64,000 bases of DNA, taken from Sphaerosporella brunnea. Taxonomy: Eukaryota > Ascomycota > Pezizomycetes > Pezizales > Pyronemataceae. Where the stretch lies: the NCBI GenBank assembly GCA_008704415.1, contig VXIS01000126.1, forward strand, positions 56,598 through 120,597. Reading direction: 5' to 3'. Below the pieces are notes generated by a model. It worked only from the letters and a program-made list of their open reading frames with translations. It made no database searches and had not been told where the DNA came from. Shown one piece after another: positions 53,233-63,492 of the stretch. How positions within the stretch are numbered: the first letter of the stretch is position 1; the number at the start of each line of letters is the position of its first letter. The position numbers and the translations under genes are program-made.

Positions 53233-53890
53233 TCATACTAGCCTGGGAACTGCATTCCGGCGTGATGAACATGGTATACAGGTTTGATATCCATACAGAT
53301 CACCCTGAGTAGTCTGACAGCGCTGACGAGGAGCCTCAAAAGCCTCGAAAGGGGAACCTGCACCCTCCGGGGCGTCATGGTCACTACAAATCTCTTTACC
53401 GTCTCCAACTGTATCACCAGTATTCAAAGGTTCCCTGGCTGGATCGTCCGAGTCGTCGTACCCCCACCTTTCCCATGGTTGGTTTTCGGTTTGCTTCAAC
53501 CAGTGCTTGAATGGCAAGAGCGTGCTTCTTGATTCCTGGAGAAGCCGGTTGCGCCTTTTTGTACCGATATCCCCAGCGCTACAATTCTCGCAGCCCTGGT
53601 GAGCAGATGGGCGCAAAAGTGGCTCCGCGGTATTCCGACTTACCCGAGAAAGATCTGTTCACATGGAACACTTGATGCGCGGATAAGGAGGAAATGCCCG
53701 CCCATTCGTGTGCGGGAAGGGATCGCTGTTCATTCAAATTCTAACAGCTGCAAGGTCAACCGGAGGCTCGAAAGCATACTGGGTAATCTCACTAACATTC
53801 ATGGTTGCTTGAAGGGTCATAGTCTTCCGACGCTTTCCAGCGTTGACGAACATAGCGGCTTGATGCGGTGAGATATCTAAGACCTGGTAT
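53233..53890 (-). pseudogene. hAT transposase C-terminal domain, same family as 4873-5443
   Basis: Minus-strand reading: ATMNVSEITQYAFEPPVDL (counterpart of GTMGVTEVARYLCEPAVNL at 5 kb), then a degraded stretch, then RASSVPCEQIFLG. An intron follows (53643-53579, 65 nt, GTAAGT...TTGTAG), then AGDIGTKRRNRLLQESRS, FKHWLKQTENQPWERWGYDD and SDHDAPEGAGSPFEAF. The intron sits at the same codon as in the 5.1-kb and 15.4-kb copies. At least one in-frame stop lies in the degraded stretch. Only the dimerisation end of the transposase is present. Nearby ctcgag-rich bases (52990-53200 and 53930-53970) probably mark the element's subterminal parts, but exact ends were not resolved. Confidence 0.8.
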
Positions 53891-56800
53891 GTAGGTCCAG
53901 AGATCCAATACAACTCTGTGTAAAAGCTGGATCCAGCTCGAGGCAGATTCACCATGCATCGAGCCTGCTCCAGCTCAAAATTCGGCCAGATGGTGTCCGC
54001 GCCTGAGCGTGGGTCGAGCTATTGACTCGGGCCGGCGCGGCCCGTGTTTATTGCTGTTTATGAGACCCTGTTTGTCGGGACCGACAGGCCAGAAGATCGC
54101 GCAGAAGCCAAAGCATAGATGCCCAGCTCCCTATAGCTATACCTTGAAGATGGTTTACACCCCTTCTTGCAAGGTGTTGTTGTCACCGTACGCACGTCGG
54201 ATATCACCGCTTCTTCAGCATGCCGTCACAATAAACACCATCCCGCGATCCCATGCACCAGACGACCACGGTCTCGCGAAAGACGATTTGAACTTTTACG
54301 TCACCAAAATGTGCCATATCGGCTTGACACCTCGCCTTATTGCAGGGCACTCGAAATGCCAGTCGCGTTGACTACCACCTGTTTACGTTTCGTGTCTTCA
54401 GCTATAAAACTGGTGTTGTTGATGCTTTCTGGCGTCGCACAAAACGCGCAGCACAACAAATATGCTGCGCGGAAGGCATAATCTCTGAGACCAGGCTGGT
54501 TGCTTGATTTGTTGGAATATGGGAGAAAATGTGGAGCAAGTGCCGGCTAGTAAAGCATGTTTCTATATTGTACTGGTACGCCACCGGCCACCTTGCTTTG
54601 TAATGAAACATCATTCAAGCTTACTCAATTGCTCTGAGTTCTTCCATCTTGGTCGGCCTAATCAGATTGATGGCGATCGAGAACTCAATTGGAAGAAGCC
54701 GAGCAGAGCAGGATACTCGAGAACCTAACAGTATCGCACGAGCAGGAGCGGAACGTGTTGCTTGCAACTTCAATGTTGATAGAGAGTGCAATTGTGAACG
54801 CAGCACGCACCGCGTCTATGAAATCATGTTGTAGGCCATCATCGCCACGACTTCACTCTCGCCTGAATGGCCTCTTTCGAGCGTCTTTCTGATCAAATAC
54901 ACACTCCCATTCACACCTTACACTGCCGACCTGTTTCACCGCACAGTCGTTTAGAGCATTTCGAACATCGGTCAAACCATTGCCAGCCTTCCATGTGGGC
55001 TGTGTTTCTATTTGCCGTGTTCTCCGGTGAACACAACCTCAATGCGTTCCGGCAGTGCTGATCACTCTCCTGGTATCTGTATTCCTCGTCGTCCAAGGCT
55101 ATACGCTTCCAGCGCAAACGCACCTTCCCCCACCAGCTGTCGCCCCATGCCCACACACGTTACTTCCGTCAGTGGCTGCTCATGCGCCCGTTACGCTCTG
55201 ACGCTGAACCGAATACCGATACGCTGTGGGTAAAATGGACCTCGCCGCCCGGCATCAAGGCAGGGCCGCCAAAGCGTTTAGGCCGCAAAGTCAGCCTTCA
55301 ACTACCCCTGATTGCGAACCAACAGGTAATTTTGCCCCACGGTGCGCCCTTCTGCATTCCGCCCGTACTGATCCCTCATCGCCGTCGAAAGATCAGTGTT
55401 GTCAATAGCCCGCTCAAAAAGCTGAGGACGCCTTGGAGGTTGGACTTCGAAACGGATGCGCAACACGCCACTCCTGGAGGAACCAGTGAAAAGTTCGCTG
55501 AGCGCGTACCGACGGCCTTGTTCTCGACGCCGACGCTGTCCGCCTAGCTATTGTGACCGCCACCAGCTGTCTGGAATCTGGATGTCGTCGCTGATGATTC
55601 AAACTCCCGCCCCTCAAAGCCTGTATCAGGGCGATGGAGTTGGAGAATGCTGTGCCTCGTCCTGAACATGATCCACGGGAAGGCAGTCCACTGTGCCATA
55701 TGTTCGCGTGTGCTATTGAGGACGTCAGCAGTGCCGTTCTTGGCCTCTGCTGCGACGTCCAAGCACCCTCCGTGCATTCCGATCATGTGGGCCGTGACAC
55801 TTCCCACCCTCAGGTCCCCAACTGGCGACAACGTCACTGACCTGTGGTGAGACAGAGTAGGGATGTAACCATATGATAACAGACAAGAGAAACGCACGTG
55901 AAAAGCGGCAGACAACGGGGAGCCAAGGCCAAGCGTCCCACCCTGGGTTTGCCTAGCTGGACGCGGGTTGTGAGCTTCAAGGTTTACATTGGCGGGGGTG
56001 CAGTCTATACCCCAGACCGCATAACACACGTAGGCTGTGGGCCTTGGGGAGGAACGTGAACGGGAAGTGGAAGCAGCAGGTTTCACGAGCTAGAGTGGAA
56101 GGGTGGACAGGCAGTTTGTGATCCAAAAGTGAAACAAACACAAAATCAAAAGTGAGGACTGTAGGCAGCGGGGAGAGGGAAGCGCGTGGGTGCAGTTGAT
56201 CCATGAGATAGGATGGATGCCGGCGCTGACGGGATTTAAACAAGGACGAGTGAAGGGTCGGCGAGGATCCATAAAGGTGGCTTGCAGACAGTCAACTCAA
56301 TGACACAAACACTCACACTACCCGGACCTATCCATCTTCGCAAGCAGTTGGAAAATCCTGCAGTGTATGTGCGTTGGATCAGTTGGACGCGTCGGTCACG
56401 TTTTCTCCGCATCTTTGCCAACGTTACCGTAGTCGTCAAGCAAAACATCCGGTGGGAGTTTTGCCATCGCTTGGTGTCTTTTGGTATGCGGGTAAGCGTA
56501 CCTGCTCACCTCAACATTGTCGTTGCACCCATCGTGCCTGCCTTCCCCTCCCTCGCACAGAAAAAAGGTTACCAATAACCATCCTACATGGCCAATCGTC
56601 AGCGCCTCGGCAATCAGGCGACGAGCCATTGAAAACTGGAAGACGCACTTTTCTCAATGGCGAGGACACGCGGAGAACCCAGAGGCCGTTCAATGCTAGA
56701 AGGGGCGTCATTCCGGCGCAGGTGGGCCCGCAAACCCTGTGATTCTTGGAATCTTCAATGCGCGCGACGGCCATGATCGAGCGTAGGTTCACCTGTTGGT

Positions 56801-58583
56801 GCTCTGACGCATGCGTCCGCATATATCACTATGCTGCCCTGGAAGGTATGGATTCTGGTTCTGCAACCAAATCTGACGCCAACTATGACCTGCCCACACC
56901 CTCGAATGGTTTCAAAACGTCGATTTCCTGAAATATGTATCGTAAAATCGCCGTCACGGGTTGGCCATCGAAACCCGCATACCGTGGGTTTATGATCTGG
57001 TGGTCATCAGCCTGCTACTACCCGCTCCCATGCGTCGAGTGCGCAATGTCCACCCACCACCCGCGGCCGTCGCGGCTACCCAGGAATATGGCACGGCGGA
57101 GATTGCACCTCACAGGTTCAGAGCCCGGCAGTGGACTGAGTGCACGGCACTACCTTCCCAGTCTGCCCGCATCCCCACATTACCCCGCCGGACAGGCTGG
57201 GTTGATGATCAGCTCGACTTTGACGTGTCGTTTTTAACCATTCTTCGTATCTAAACAGCAGCTTTGATGTGCTCCAACGGAGCCACACACAGTCAGCCCG
57301 CCTGGACGTCCACTAGGAACACTAATCTCCGGTTGTCGCTCAGTCTCCGGCCTTTGGTCAGTCACCCGTCCGTAGGCACCGTGGCCCCTACCATGTATGG
57401 TAGACGCCGCTCGGCTACGGCATAGGCACCTCCTCCATGGTAGTGTATTTACAATCGCATTAGTATCTTTACGGGATATGCATACTTTTCTGTGGCGTGT
57501 TGGTACCTGCAACCAATCGCGGTGGTGTACGACATATAGGCGTCGGGCTCCCAAGGAACTCCAATCTCACGTCATGTGGGTGTCGACATGTCCTCCTCGC
57601 CAGATCCCGGCGCCTGCAATCTGTCGTCACCGTGGCGCCTCAGCATATCGGTATATTAGTGTCTATTGGAATTGAACGCGCACCTTCGGTTTTGCTGCGG
57701 CCACGCTGCCTGTGCCCGTTGTTGTAGTTGTTTCAGTACCACCAGTGCTGTCAATGACCAATTGAACCAGCCAAAGCCAGACAGGCTGGGTGTGTCAAGC
57801 AGTATGCCTTGAGCTCAAACTGCAAAGCTACATGCGTATGGAGCGCCATGATAGTTAGAGAAGCGGATGTGAGACCCCTCATGATACCTGCGGATGTGAC
57901 CCGCAGCGCATTCCACTGTCACTCACTAGTGCGAGGAGGAACATGTTGGCAACAGCACACAATTCAGCTGGACTGTTATGCCGTCAAAACAGCTGGGGCT
58001 AGGATTTTATAACAGTCTGTCAGCCAACAGCCAACAGCCCAGGCTGCGGGCGGGCTCCCTATTGACCACTGGCCATGAACCAATCGGCGGTGAAGTACAG
58101 AATCAACAACAATGTACCAATGGGAGGCCAAAAGACAGCGTACAATATATAGCAGCAAAAATCATCGGCCTCAATGCGAACCTGTGCACTCCGGCAAAAT
58201 GTAGAAAGAGTAAGAACTGGGAAGAACATAGCAAGGAAAAGTGCAGGCGTCATCTGCGCATTTTACAGCCAACAGTAACTGGCAAGATGAAATTCAGCTC
58301 TGCGATGAAAACGGCTATATACCACGTTCCTTGGCATGCCAACACTACCCATGAGTATGTCATTCACCGGAACCTCAGAGTTGACCCTCCACAAGCGGTT
58401 TTTCAGTTCTTTTACTGAGCCTGGTTGCAATGACCAGCCGGCTCGTGTCTTCCCATTTAGAAGCAAGGAACTGGTCCAGAGTGCGATACGGTGGAGCAAC
58501 ACCGCAGCAGCGCACCAGGCTGGGCTTCACATAACTACGCCAACGCAGATTTTGACGAAATGTAGCAGAGACAGAAACCATCG
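53891..58583. other. 4.7 kb without convincing genes
   Basis: Many overlapping short frames. The longest (minus 56086-55544, 180 codons; plus 57978-58418, 146 codons) have no motif, no homologue in the window and no clear start context. No terminal repeats or tandem arrays were recognised. Confidence 0.4.
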
Positions 58584-58645
58584 GTTGGCACCCGACTCGG
58601 GTGGTGTGAGAAAGTAGGTATCCACCGTCGAACCCCATCAATCAC
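58584..58645 (+). promoter_or_regulatory. Upstream block shared by the two paralogs (second copy)
   Basis: It matches 40858-40921 (gttggcacccgactcggg, then tggtgtgagaaa and a diverged remainder ending aatcac). It lies 394 bp upstream of the start codon of the second paralog, farther than in the first copy because the 58787-58902 segment intervenes. Confidence 0.4.
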
Positions 58646-58786
58646 CGACAGCCCACTCCAATGTAGGGTCAGTAAGGAGTGTAAGGGGTGCATGCCAACC
58701 AGCCCCAAGTCGCAGTCTTGACTCCGCCCAAGCCCCCACTCCATCAAACCATCGACATCTTGACCCATTACGACCGCAGACACGAC

Positions 58787-58902
58787 TGTTGAAACATCGA
58801 GTATGACTCTCTAATGGATCCGAGTATGAACTAGTGATATCACAGTGCTCGTTTCTGCCTCTCAAGGGAGCAGCAACTCGCACTTAGCTCTGTACCTTCA
58901 AT
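58787..58902 (+). promoter_or_regulatory. Upstream segment shared with the F-box/ankyrin gene
   Basis: Same orientation relative to the gene as 26001-25885 relative to the F-box/ankyrin gene. The two agree at about 88 percent over 115 bp, including gagtatgactctct, ccgagtatgaactagtga and gcagcaactcgcacttagct. The match ends about 75 bp before the ATG at 58978, and a second short match (cctatcgtcaacaacgcc, 58943-58960) corresponds to the start-codon region of the F-box gene. The first paralog at 41079 lacks this segment. Confidence 0.6.
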
Positions 58903-58977
58903 ATATCTCGTCACCTACGTTCTTATTGTCCACTGCGCACATCCTATCGTCAACAACGCCAACATAGCACGCACTAA

Positions 58978-59897
58978 ATGTCACCGAAACAGAAAAAACT
59001 CTCACTCAAGGGCAATACAAAGCCGCGGGTGTTGAGAACTCGCCGGGCAACAACCTACATATCCTATTCCTCCAGTACGTGCGAGCGAATGGCTGGGACC
59101 GCATTCCTGATTGGTGGAGGCGGTTCTTGGGCGAGGCGACGCAGCGCGCGGTGCTCCTCCGCACCCTCGCCAATATGGCGAAGGTGCACGAAGTGCACCC
59201 GGAGCTATACCGGAGCGGCGACAAGGCATTATTGTACAGGTTTGTCGACGGGTTGCTGCGCTATGCCAAGCAGAACACCGACGCAGCCTGGTACCGTGCG
59301 CTTCCCGCGGCCTCGCCGACGCCCACGCCACTCGAGGTTACGGTTCAGTGGATCCTGCCTCCCGGTGCACCTGCTCCGCCTTCTTCTGCTCGTCCTCCAA
59401 CCGCCACCCTCAGGAGTGCTGGTCCTCCTGCCCCCACCCGCACCCCCACGAGTGCTGTTCCTTCGGCTTCCACTGGCACTACTACAGACACCGACGACGC
59501 TGTGACTATGGACGCCGCCGCCACCTCACTCCCCGCCTCCACTGCCACCACCACCGACACCGACGCCGCTGTGAATATCGCCGCCGCCGCCACCTCACTC
59601 TCGGCCTCCGCTGCCACCGGTTCTGCCGCTGCCACCGTGTTCACCCCCGCCGCCGCCTCCAACGCCAGCGCCAATAGCACCAGGACCGCGACCAACTCCG
59701 GCGCGGCCATGACCATGGTATTGCCGAAACGGAAACTCGACAGAATGGTGAACGCCTTAAACCAGATCCAGGGGGCAGTCAGGTCGGAGGTTCTTGGAGC
59801 GATGGTCAAGCAGAACGTTAATCCATACCCCGGATCTATGGCAGTTGACAACAACCGCAACGACCAAGAGCAGGCGAACAAGCGACGTCGCCTGTAG
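58978..59897 (+). pseudogene. Unknown protein, paralog of the 41079 gene (copy 2), frameshifted
   Basis: The first eleven codons align with the paralog (MSPKQKKLSLKG versus MPPKQTKLSLNG). A one-base deletion near 59011-59016 (GGCAATACAAAG versus GGCATTCAGGAAG) then shifts the frame. The downstream frame resumes perfect alignment: NNLHILFLQYVRANGWDRIP, WWRRFLGEATQRAVLLRTLA, EVHPELYRSGDKALLYRFVD, WYRALPAASPTPTPLEVTVQ. A long Ala/Ser/Thr tail with imperfect tandem units (TSLPASTATTTDTDAAV) follows, and a basic C-terminus with LPKRKLDRMVNALNQIQGAV and KRRRL. Apart from that single base the copy is intact. If the ATG at 59079 were used, a 272-residue product lacking the N-terminus could be made. 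The function is unknown. The C-terminal KRRRL and PKRKL are nuclear-localisation-like. Confidence 0.65.
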
Positions 59898-60504
59898 CCG
59901 ATATCCTATTATTTTCTTGGAAGGCTTTCGCATTGTGTCGCGTTTTTTCTATTTCGATAAACCTCTTTCGTAAGTCACTAAAGACAAACACCGCTGCGAT
60001 GTTGATCCTAACGCGTAATAGGATGTTCAAATCGATACTTTACCTTGCTTTGTGAGGTTTTCGGTGTTCTTGTCAGGTTGTGGGTACTGTATAATTCTCT
60101 TCCTTTGTGGGGAGATTGGGATTGTTTGTATCGCTGCGTTACGTGGGTGGATAGCTGGGCGATTTGGCCGCGCGTGACTATGTTACTTTCATCTCTCACT
60201 TGTTCTCTTTGTCTGGGTAGCTGTCATAGGTTTTGCTCGCGGTGGTTGCTGAATCTGTTACGTTCGTCTCTTGCTTGTTTCCTTTGTTGCTAGCCCAATG
60301 GAAGAAACGTGGCCTCAATGTACGGAACCAACGGCGCCATCCTTAAAGGCTTCAATCGCTGCGGCTGCGTGAACATACTGGGCGTTTGACGCGCCTAAAT
60401 GATTATCAACCTTATACCGCGATTATCACGTGTCAGTACACTTCGGCGTCTGTGCAATCTCGTTATTGCCGGGATAATACGGTATGGTGCTCTGCGTGTT
60501 AAAG
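59898..60504. other. Downstream duplicated flank, no gene
   Basis: Parts of 60180-60410 resemble 41635-41830 (tcatctctcacttgttctct, gacgcgcctaaatga), so the duplication that made the paralogs included some 3' flank. No gene is seen. Confidence 0.45.
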
Positions 60505-60623
60505 TACCGCATAAACTCGCGAACAAGAGACTGGGGCTAAGTCACTGCGCCATGTGGCAAAGTCACTAAGCCTACATGGCGCAGTGACTTAGCCCAGTCT
60601 CGTGTTTGCGAGTTTATGCGGTA
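60505..60623. mobile_element. Fold-back MITE, 119 bp, about 50-bp arms
   Basis: The left arm (60505-60555) and right arm (60574-60623) are near-perfect inverted repeats. Both begin taccgcataaactcgc when read inward and reach gcgccatgt at the loop, with about 47 of 51 positions paired and an 18-base loop. TA stands at each outer border, as for Tc1/mariner-type MITEs. The RNA or single strand would form one long hairpin. There is no coding capacity. Confidence 0.85.
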
Positions 60624-60773
60624 ATTGCCCGCAACCCAAGGCCACGTTGCCGCCTTAAGCGCCGGTGTAGCGTTCGATCGCAACGCACGATATTCTAGAT
60701 CTTTAGTACTATTCAGCGCGCTTGCTGACGATTCATAAACGCCACCTCCTAATAATTGGAACCCATTCCGGCA

Positions 60774-61354
60774 TACGGTATTATCTCTGCCATAAGGCAA
60801 TTTCGAGGGTGCGAAACTATTGGCAGCCGACCAAGAAGGAGGCTCCTGGAGAAAGGTGTTGGGTGAAGAAAAAATTAGTAAGTAAAGTTCGCGTGACAGA
60901 AGCCCTTAAACAGTGCATCAAGAAGGAGACCATGGCGGCTACTGTCACAGTCAACAACTGCCCCAGCCAGCGCCTCAGCAGTGACCTCACACAGCAGCTG
61001 GCAACACTGCGGTTCAGTAATTGCCCATTTCAGTATCTAACCATAAAAATGCGACCCCATAATCAGCTGGGCCCGAAGAACGCGACTGTGAATGACCGGG
61101 TGGCGACCGGTGCGCTCCCGGTTAACTGGAACCGGTTTTAGATCAGCGGTCTATTTTTGCAATGGGATATTGCACACAGTTACTTGAAATAAATTTTGGT
61201 GGAGTTCTTTAAAGGATGTGTGGCACAGAGATGTTGCTGCGCGAGCCGTCTCCATCGCATGTCCATATACGTCATGCGCTCAGATTTACTTCGCCCACCA
61301 CCTTTCACTAGTTTCACGCGGTTGAAATTGCCTTATGGTTAAGGTAATACGGTA
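60774..61354. mobile_element. TIR element with TA borders, 581 bp
   Basis: The left terminus (60774-60804) and the reverse complement of the right terminus (61324-61354) are 31 bp each and agree at 26 positions. They end in the shared ccataaggcaatttc and start with TACNGTATTA. TA at both borders suggests a Tc1/mariner-like target duplication. An interior plus-strand frame (to 61141, SKVRVTEALKQCIKKETMAA) is short and unrecognised. It lies 150 bp from the fold-back MITE, and related taatacggta words occur near 60474, so this spot has received several related insertions. Confidence 0.75.
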
Positions 61355-61389
61355 AACACTCGCTATATCCCCGCTTCTGGCTGCCGCGG

Positions 61390-62193
61390 GTGGTGAGCAA
61401 GCTGAACCGGCGTGACGACCGCTGCAATCGAAACCCCAGAAATCACACAGGATCGTCCATAGTTACGCAGACTTCGGCGCGTGCGCAATGGGGTGCTGCA
61501 AAGCTCAGCGCAGGGTTCAAAACCCGGGTCGTACCGATCTTCCGTCGCCTGCGACCGCGACGTGGTGAAACACAGCGCAAACGCCAGAAGGATCGGTGGG
61601 TGCAGCCCCAAAACATCTTAAAAACCGTTCAGCATGAGTGGCGCCAGTACTTTGCCCCCGACCGCGACTATGAACCAAAAAAGCGGCTGAGATTGACAAG
61701 TCGCAATGTATTTTGAGCGAAAAAAATGATCCGCAGTCTGAAAAGAACTCAAACATCGCAACGCTTTGCCTGGATTTGAATCTACCAGCGTGCTCTATAG
61801 GCGCGAGCCTTGCTGATTTTAGTATCCCACCACACCGTCAAACGATCGAGCCCCCCCTTGGAATTACAAAATGCAATACTCTGGCGTCATCTCCCCGGAC
61901 ACCGCAACTTCGGGTTGCTCGGTTCATCCAGAGCCGTGCAAATTCGTCAACGCTAAAACGATACCCGTGGATCGCATCAACGCAAATAAATGTCGACGTT
62001 GTTGACAAGCTGCGGAAGATCCTCATCAAGTACGAGCTTGAGCCTGATTGTCCCTGGAAAGGAAAAGATGAAGATGGCAGCAGCTGCTAAGCGGGAATGC
62101 GAGAAACGGCAGCAAGAAACTGCCAATTTGTTCCCGTGCACAACGAGCCCAAGACCTGTAGCCTCGCCGCCGGGCCCGGACACTGAAACATAG
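61390..62193 (+). other. Two adjacent coding-like frames, unrecognised
   Basis: Frame 61390-61716 gives TQRKRQKDRWVQPQNILKTV and EWRQYFAPDRDYEPKKRLRL. Frame 61713-62090 gives SEKNDPQSEKNSNIATLCLD and VDVVDKLRKILIKYELEPDC. A third overlapping frame to 62193 gives AAAAKRECEKRQQETANLF. They could be exons of one gene, but no clear splice sites were found and no family is recognised. Confidence 0.3.
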
Positions 62194-62479
62194 AGCCGGA
62201 CGCTGTGATGCATTGTCGGGGCCGGGAATTGATTGTAGCGGCCGGTTGCGCGAGTCATTCTTTTGCCTGTTGAGGGAGCGGGAAGGGCGCGGGTGTATAG
62301 TATCTAGCAATCCTTACATCATGACCCGACTGCAGAAGTAATACCTAGTAGTAGTTGTAAGGCGAGTCCACTGAACACGGGAAATAGTTGGGGGGGTATC
62401 CTACATAGGCTTTTGGAGTTTATTTATTCTTGACAGACAACGATCCTCCCGCCGCGCAATCCTCCCGCCGCCTGCAATA

Positions 62480-63391
62480 TTATGCGCCCGCTCGATGCCT
62501 CCCCCAGTCTCCACGGCGTTTCCCTAGCATGGCATCGTGAGGTGCGTAAATCCAATCACCAGGGCCAGCGCGCCGGGCGCTTTGCTCCCCCAATAACACC
62601 CAAGTCCGAGTATGCGTGGTAAATTGAACCAGTTGGGTTGCTGCTACACGCGGAATAGGTCTACTGTACTCCGGATCACTCCAAACCAGCGAAGCTCCAG
62701 GATTAAACCACCTCGCACCACATTTCCGATCCCCTTCATCATATAAACAATCCCGACCTCCTCTCCTCCAACACGCGGACAATTGGCCGGAAGATACCGG
62801 CCTCTTGGAGCCTAGTCCGCAGCGAGGCACGGCCAATGTCCACCCTCCCATGTGCTCCTGGCACAGGCTTCGCAAGCTCGTCCAGGTCACGGACAAGGAC
62901 CAACGGACGTTAACATCTTTCAACACTCGAGAATAGCCACAACTTACAGTTGTCCGCGTCGTCGTAATAGCAGCTTCGGCCGACCCGGATGCGGCCGAAC
63001 CTGTCGGCCGCTGGGCTTGCTGGCCAAAACGTAGTCCACATGACACCTGCCATGGTATTGGAGCGGCGACGAGAGAAGGCAGCCACGGCTCCTCCTCGCT
63101 GGGAGTGGCGGGAGTAGCCCCGGTGCTTGGATCCACCGCGTTGCCTGGTGGCAAGACAGCGGGGGCGGGCTGCTTGTTGTTCTCGGACTCAAAATCGGAG
63201 TCACCCGTCAGGTCAATGGGATCGGCTTCAGTGCCGGATCTGGCAAATTTCGTCTTCGTCTTTTTGTAGACGCGTGAGCACAGAGTCGGGTTATACTCGT
63301 CGTCGTCGTCGGTGTCGGAGAATGGGGAACGCGGGCGTTTGTGCGAAGTGTGTGGTGGCGAAGGGTTGTGCGAAACTTTGGGTGTCGTCAT
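62480..63391 (-). CDS. Hypothetical nuclear-type protein, probably multi-exon
   Basis: The start is the ATG at 63391, chosen because a TATA-like word (catataaatac on the minus strand, about 63437-63447) lies 45-55 bp upstream. The N-terminus has HKRPRSPFSDTDDDDEYNP, SRVYKKTKTKF (basic) and TEADPIDLTGDSDFESEN. PIDLTGDSD fits the consensus of a SUMO-interacting motif with acidic flank. A probable intron is 62947-62877 (GTAAGT...ACGAG, 71 nt). Splicing it keeps the frame and yields LAKPVPGAHGRVDIGRASLR and LQEAGIFRPIVRVLEERRSG. Further downstream the minus strand reads KCGARWFNPGASLVWSDPEY and TTHTRTWVLLGEQSARRAGP to 62480, so at least one more intron is likely. I do not recognise the family. 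The unspliced frame is open but its middle is probably intronic. Confidence 0.5.
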   Translation of the reverse strand: MTTPKVSHNPSPPHTSHKRPRSPFSDTDDDDEYNPTLCSRVYKKTKTKFARSGTEADPIDLTGDSDFESENNKQPAPAVLPPGNAVDPSTGATPATPSEEEPWLPSLVAAPIPWQVSCGLRFGQQAQRPTGSAASGSAEAAITTTRTTVSCGYSRVLKDVNVRWSLSVTWTSLRSLCQEHMGGWTLAVPRCGLGSKRPVSSGQLSACWRRGGRDCLYDEGDRKCGARWFNPGASLVWSDPEYSRPIPRVAATQLVQFTTHTRTWVLLGEQSARRAGPGDWIYAPHDAMLGKRRGDWGRHRAGA

Positions 63392-63492
63392 GGTGGTGGA
63401 TGCGTGGAAGACTTTTACTCGAGACCTTGGGAATATGGTATTTATATGCCAGTTGGGGTGCAGACTGCGCAGACCCATTCACGCTCATCAGA

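Noticed and set aside
59345..59881. 178-codon minus-strand frame opposite the second paralog
   Set aside because: Ala/Val-rich shadow of the Ala/Thr/Ser-rich coding repeats on the plus strand.
61500..61525. Possible tRNA B-box (agggttcaaaacccggg)
   Set aside because: The stem around the loop is too short and no A-box or acceptor stem lies at the right distance upstream.
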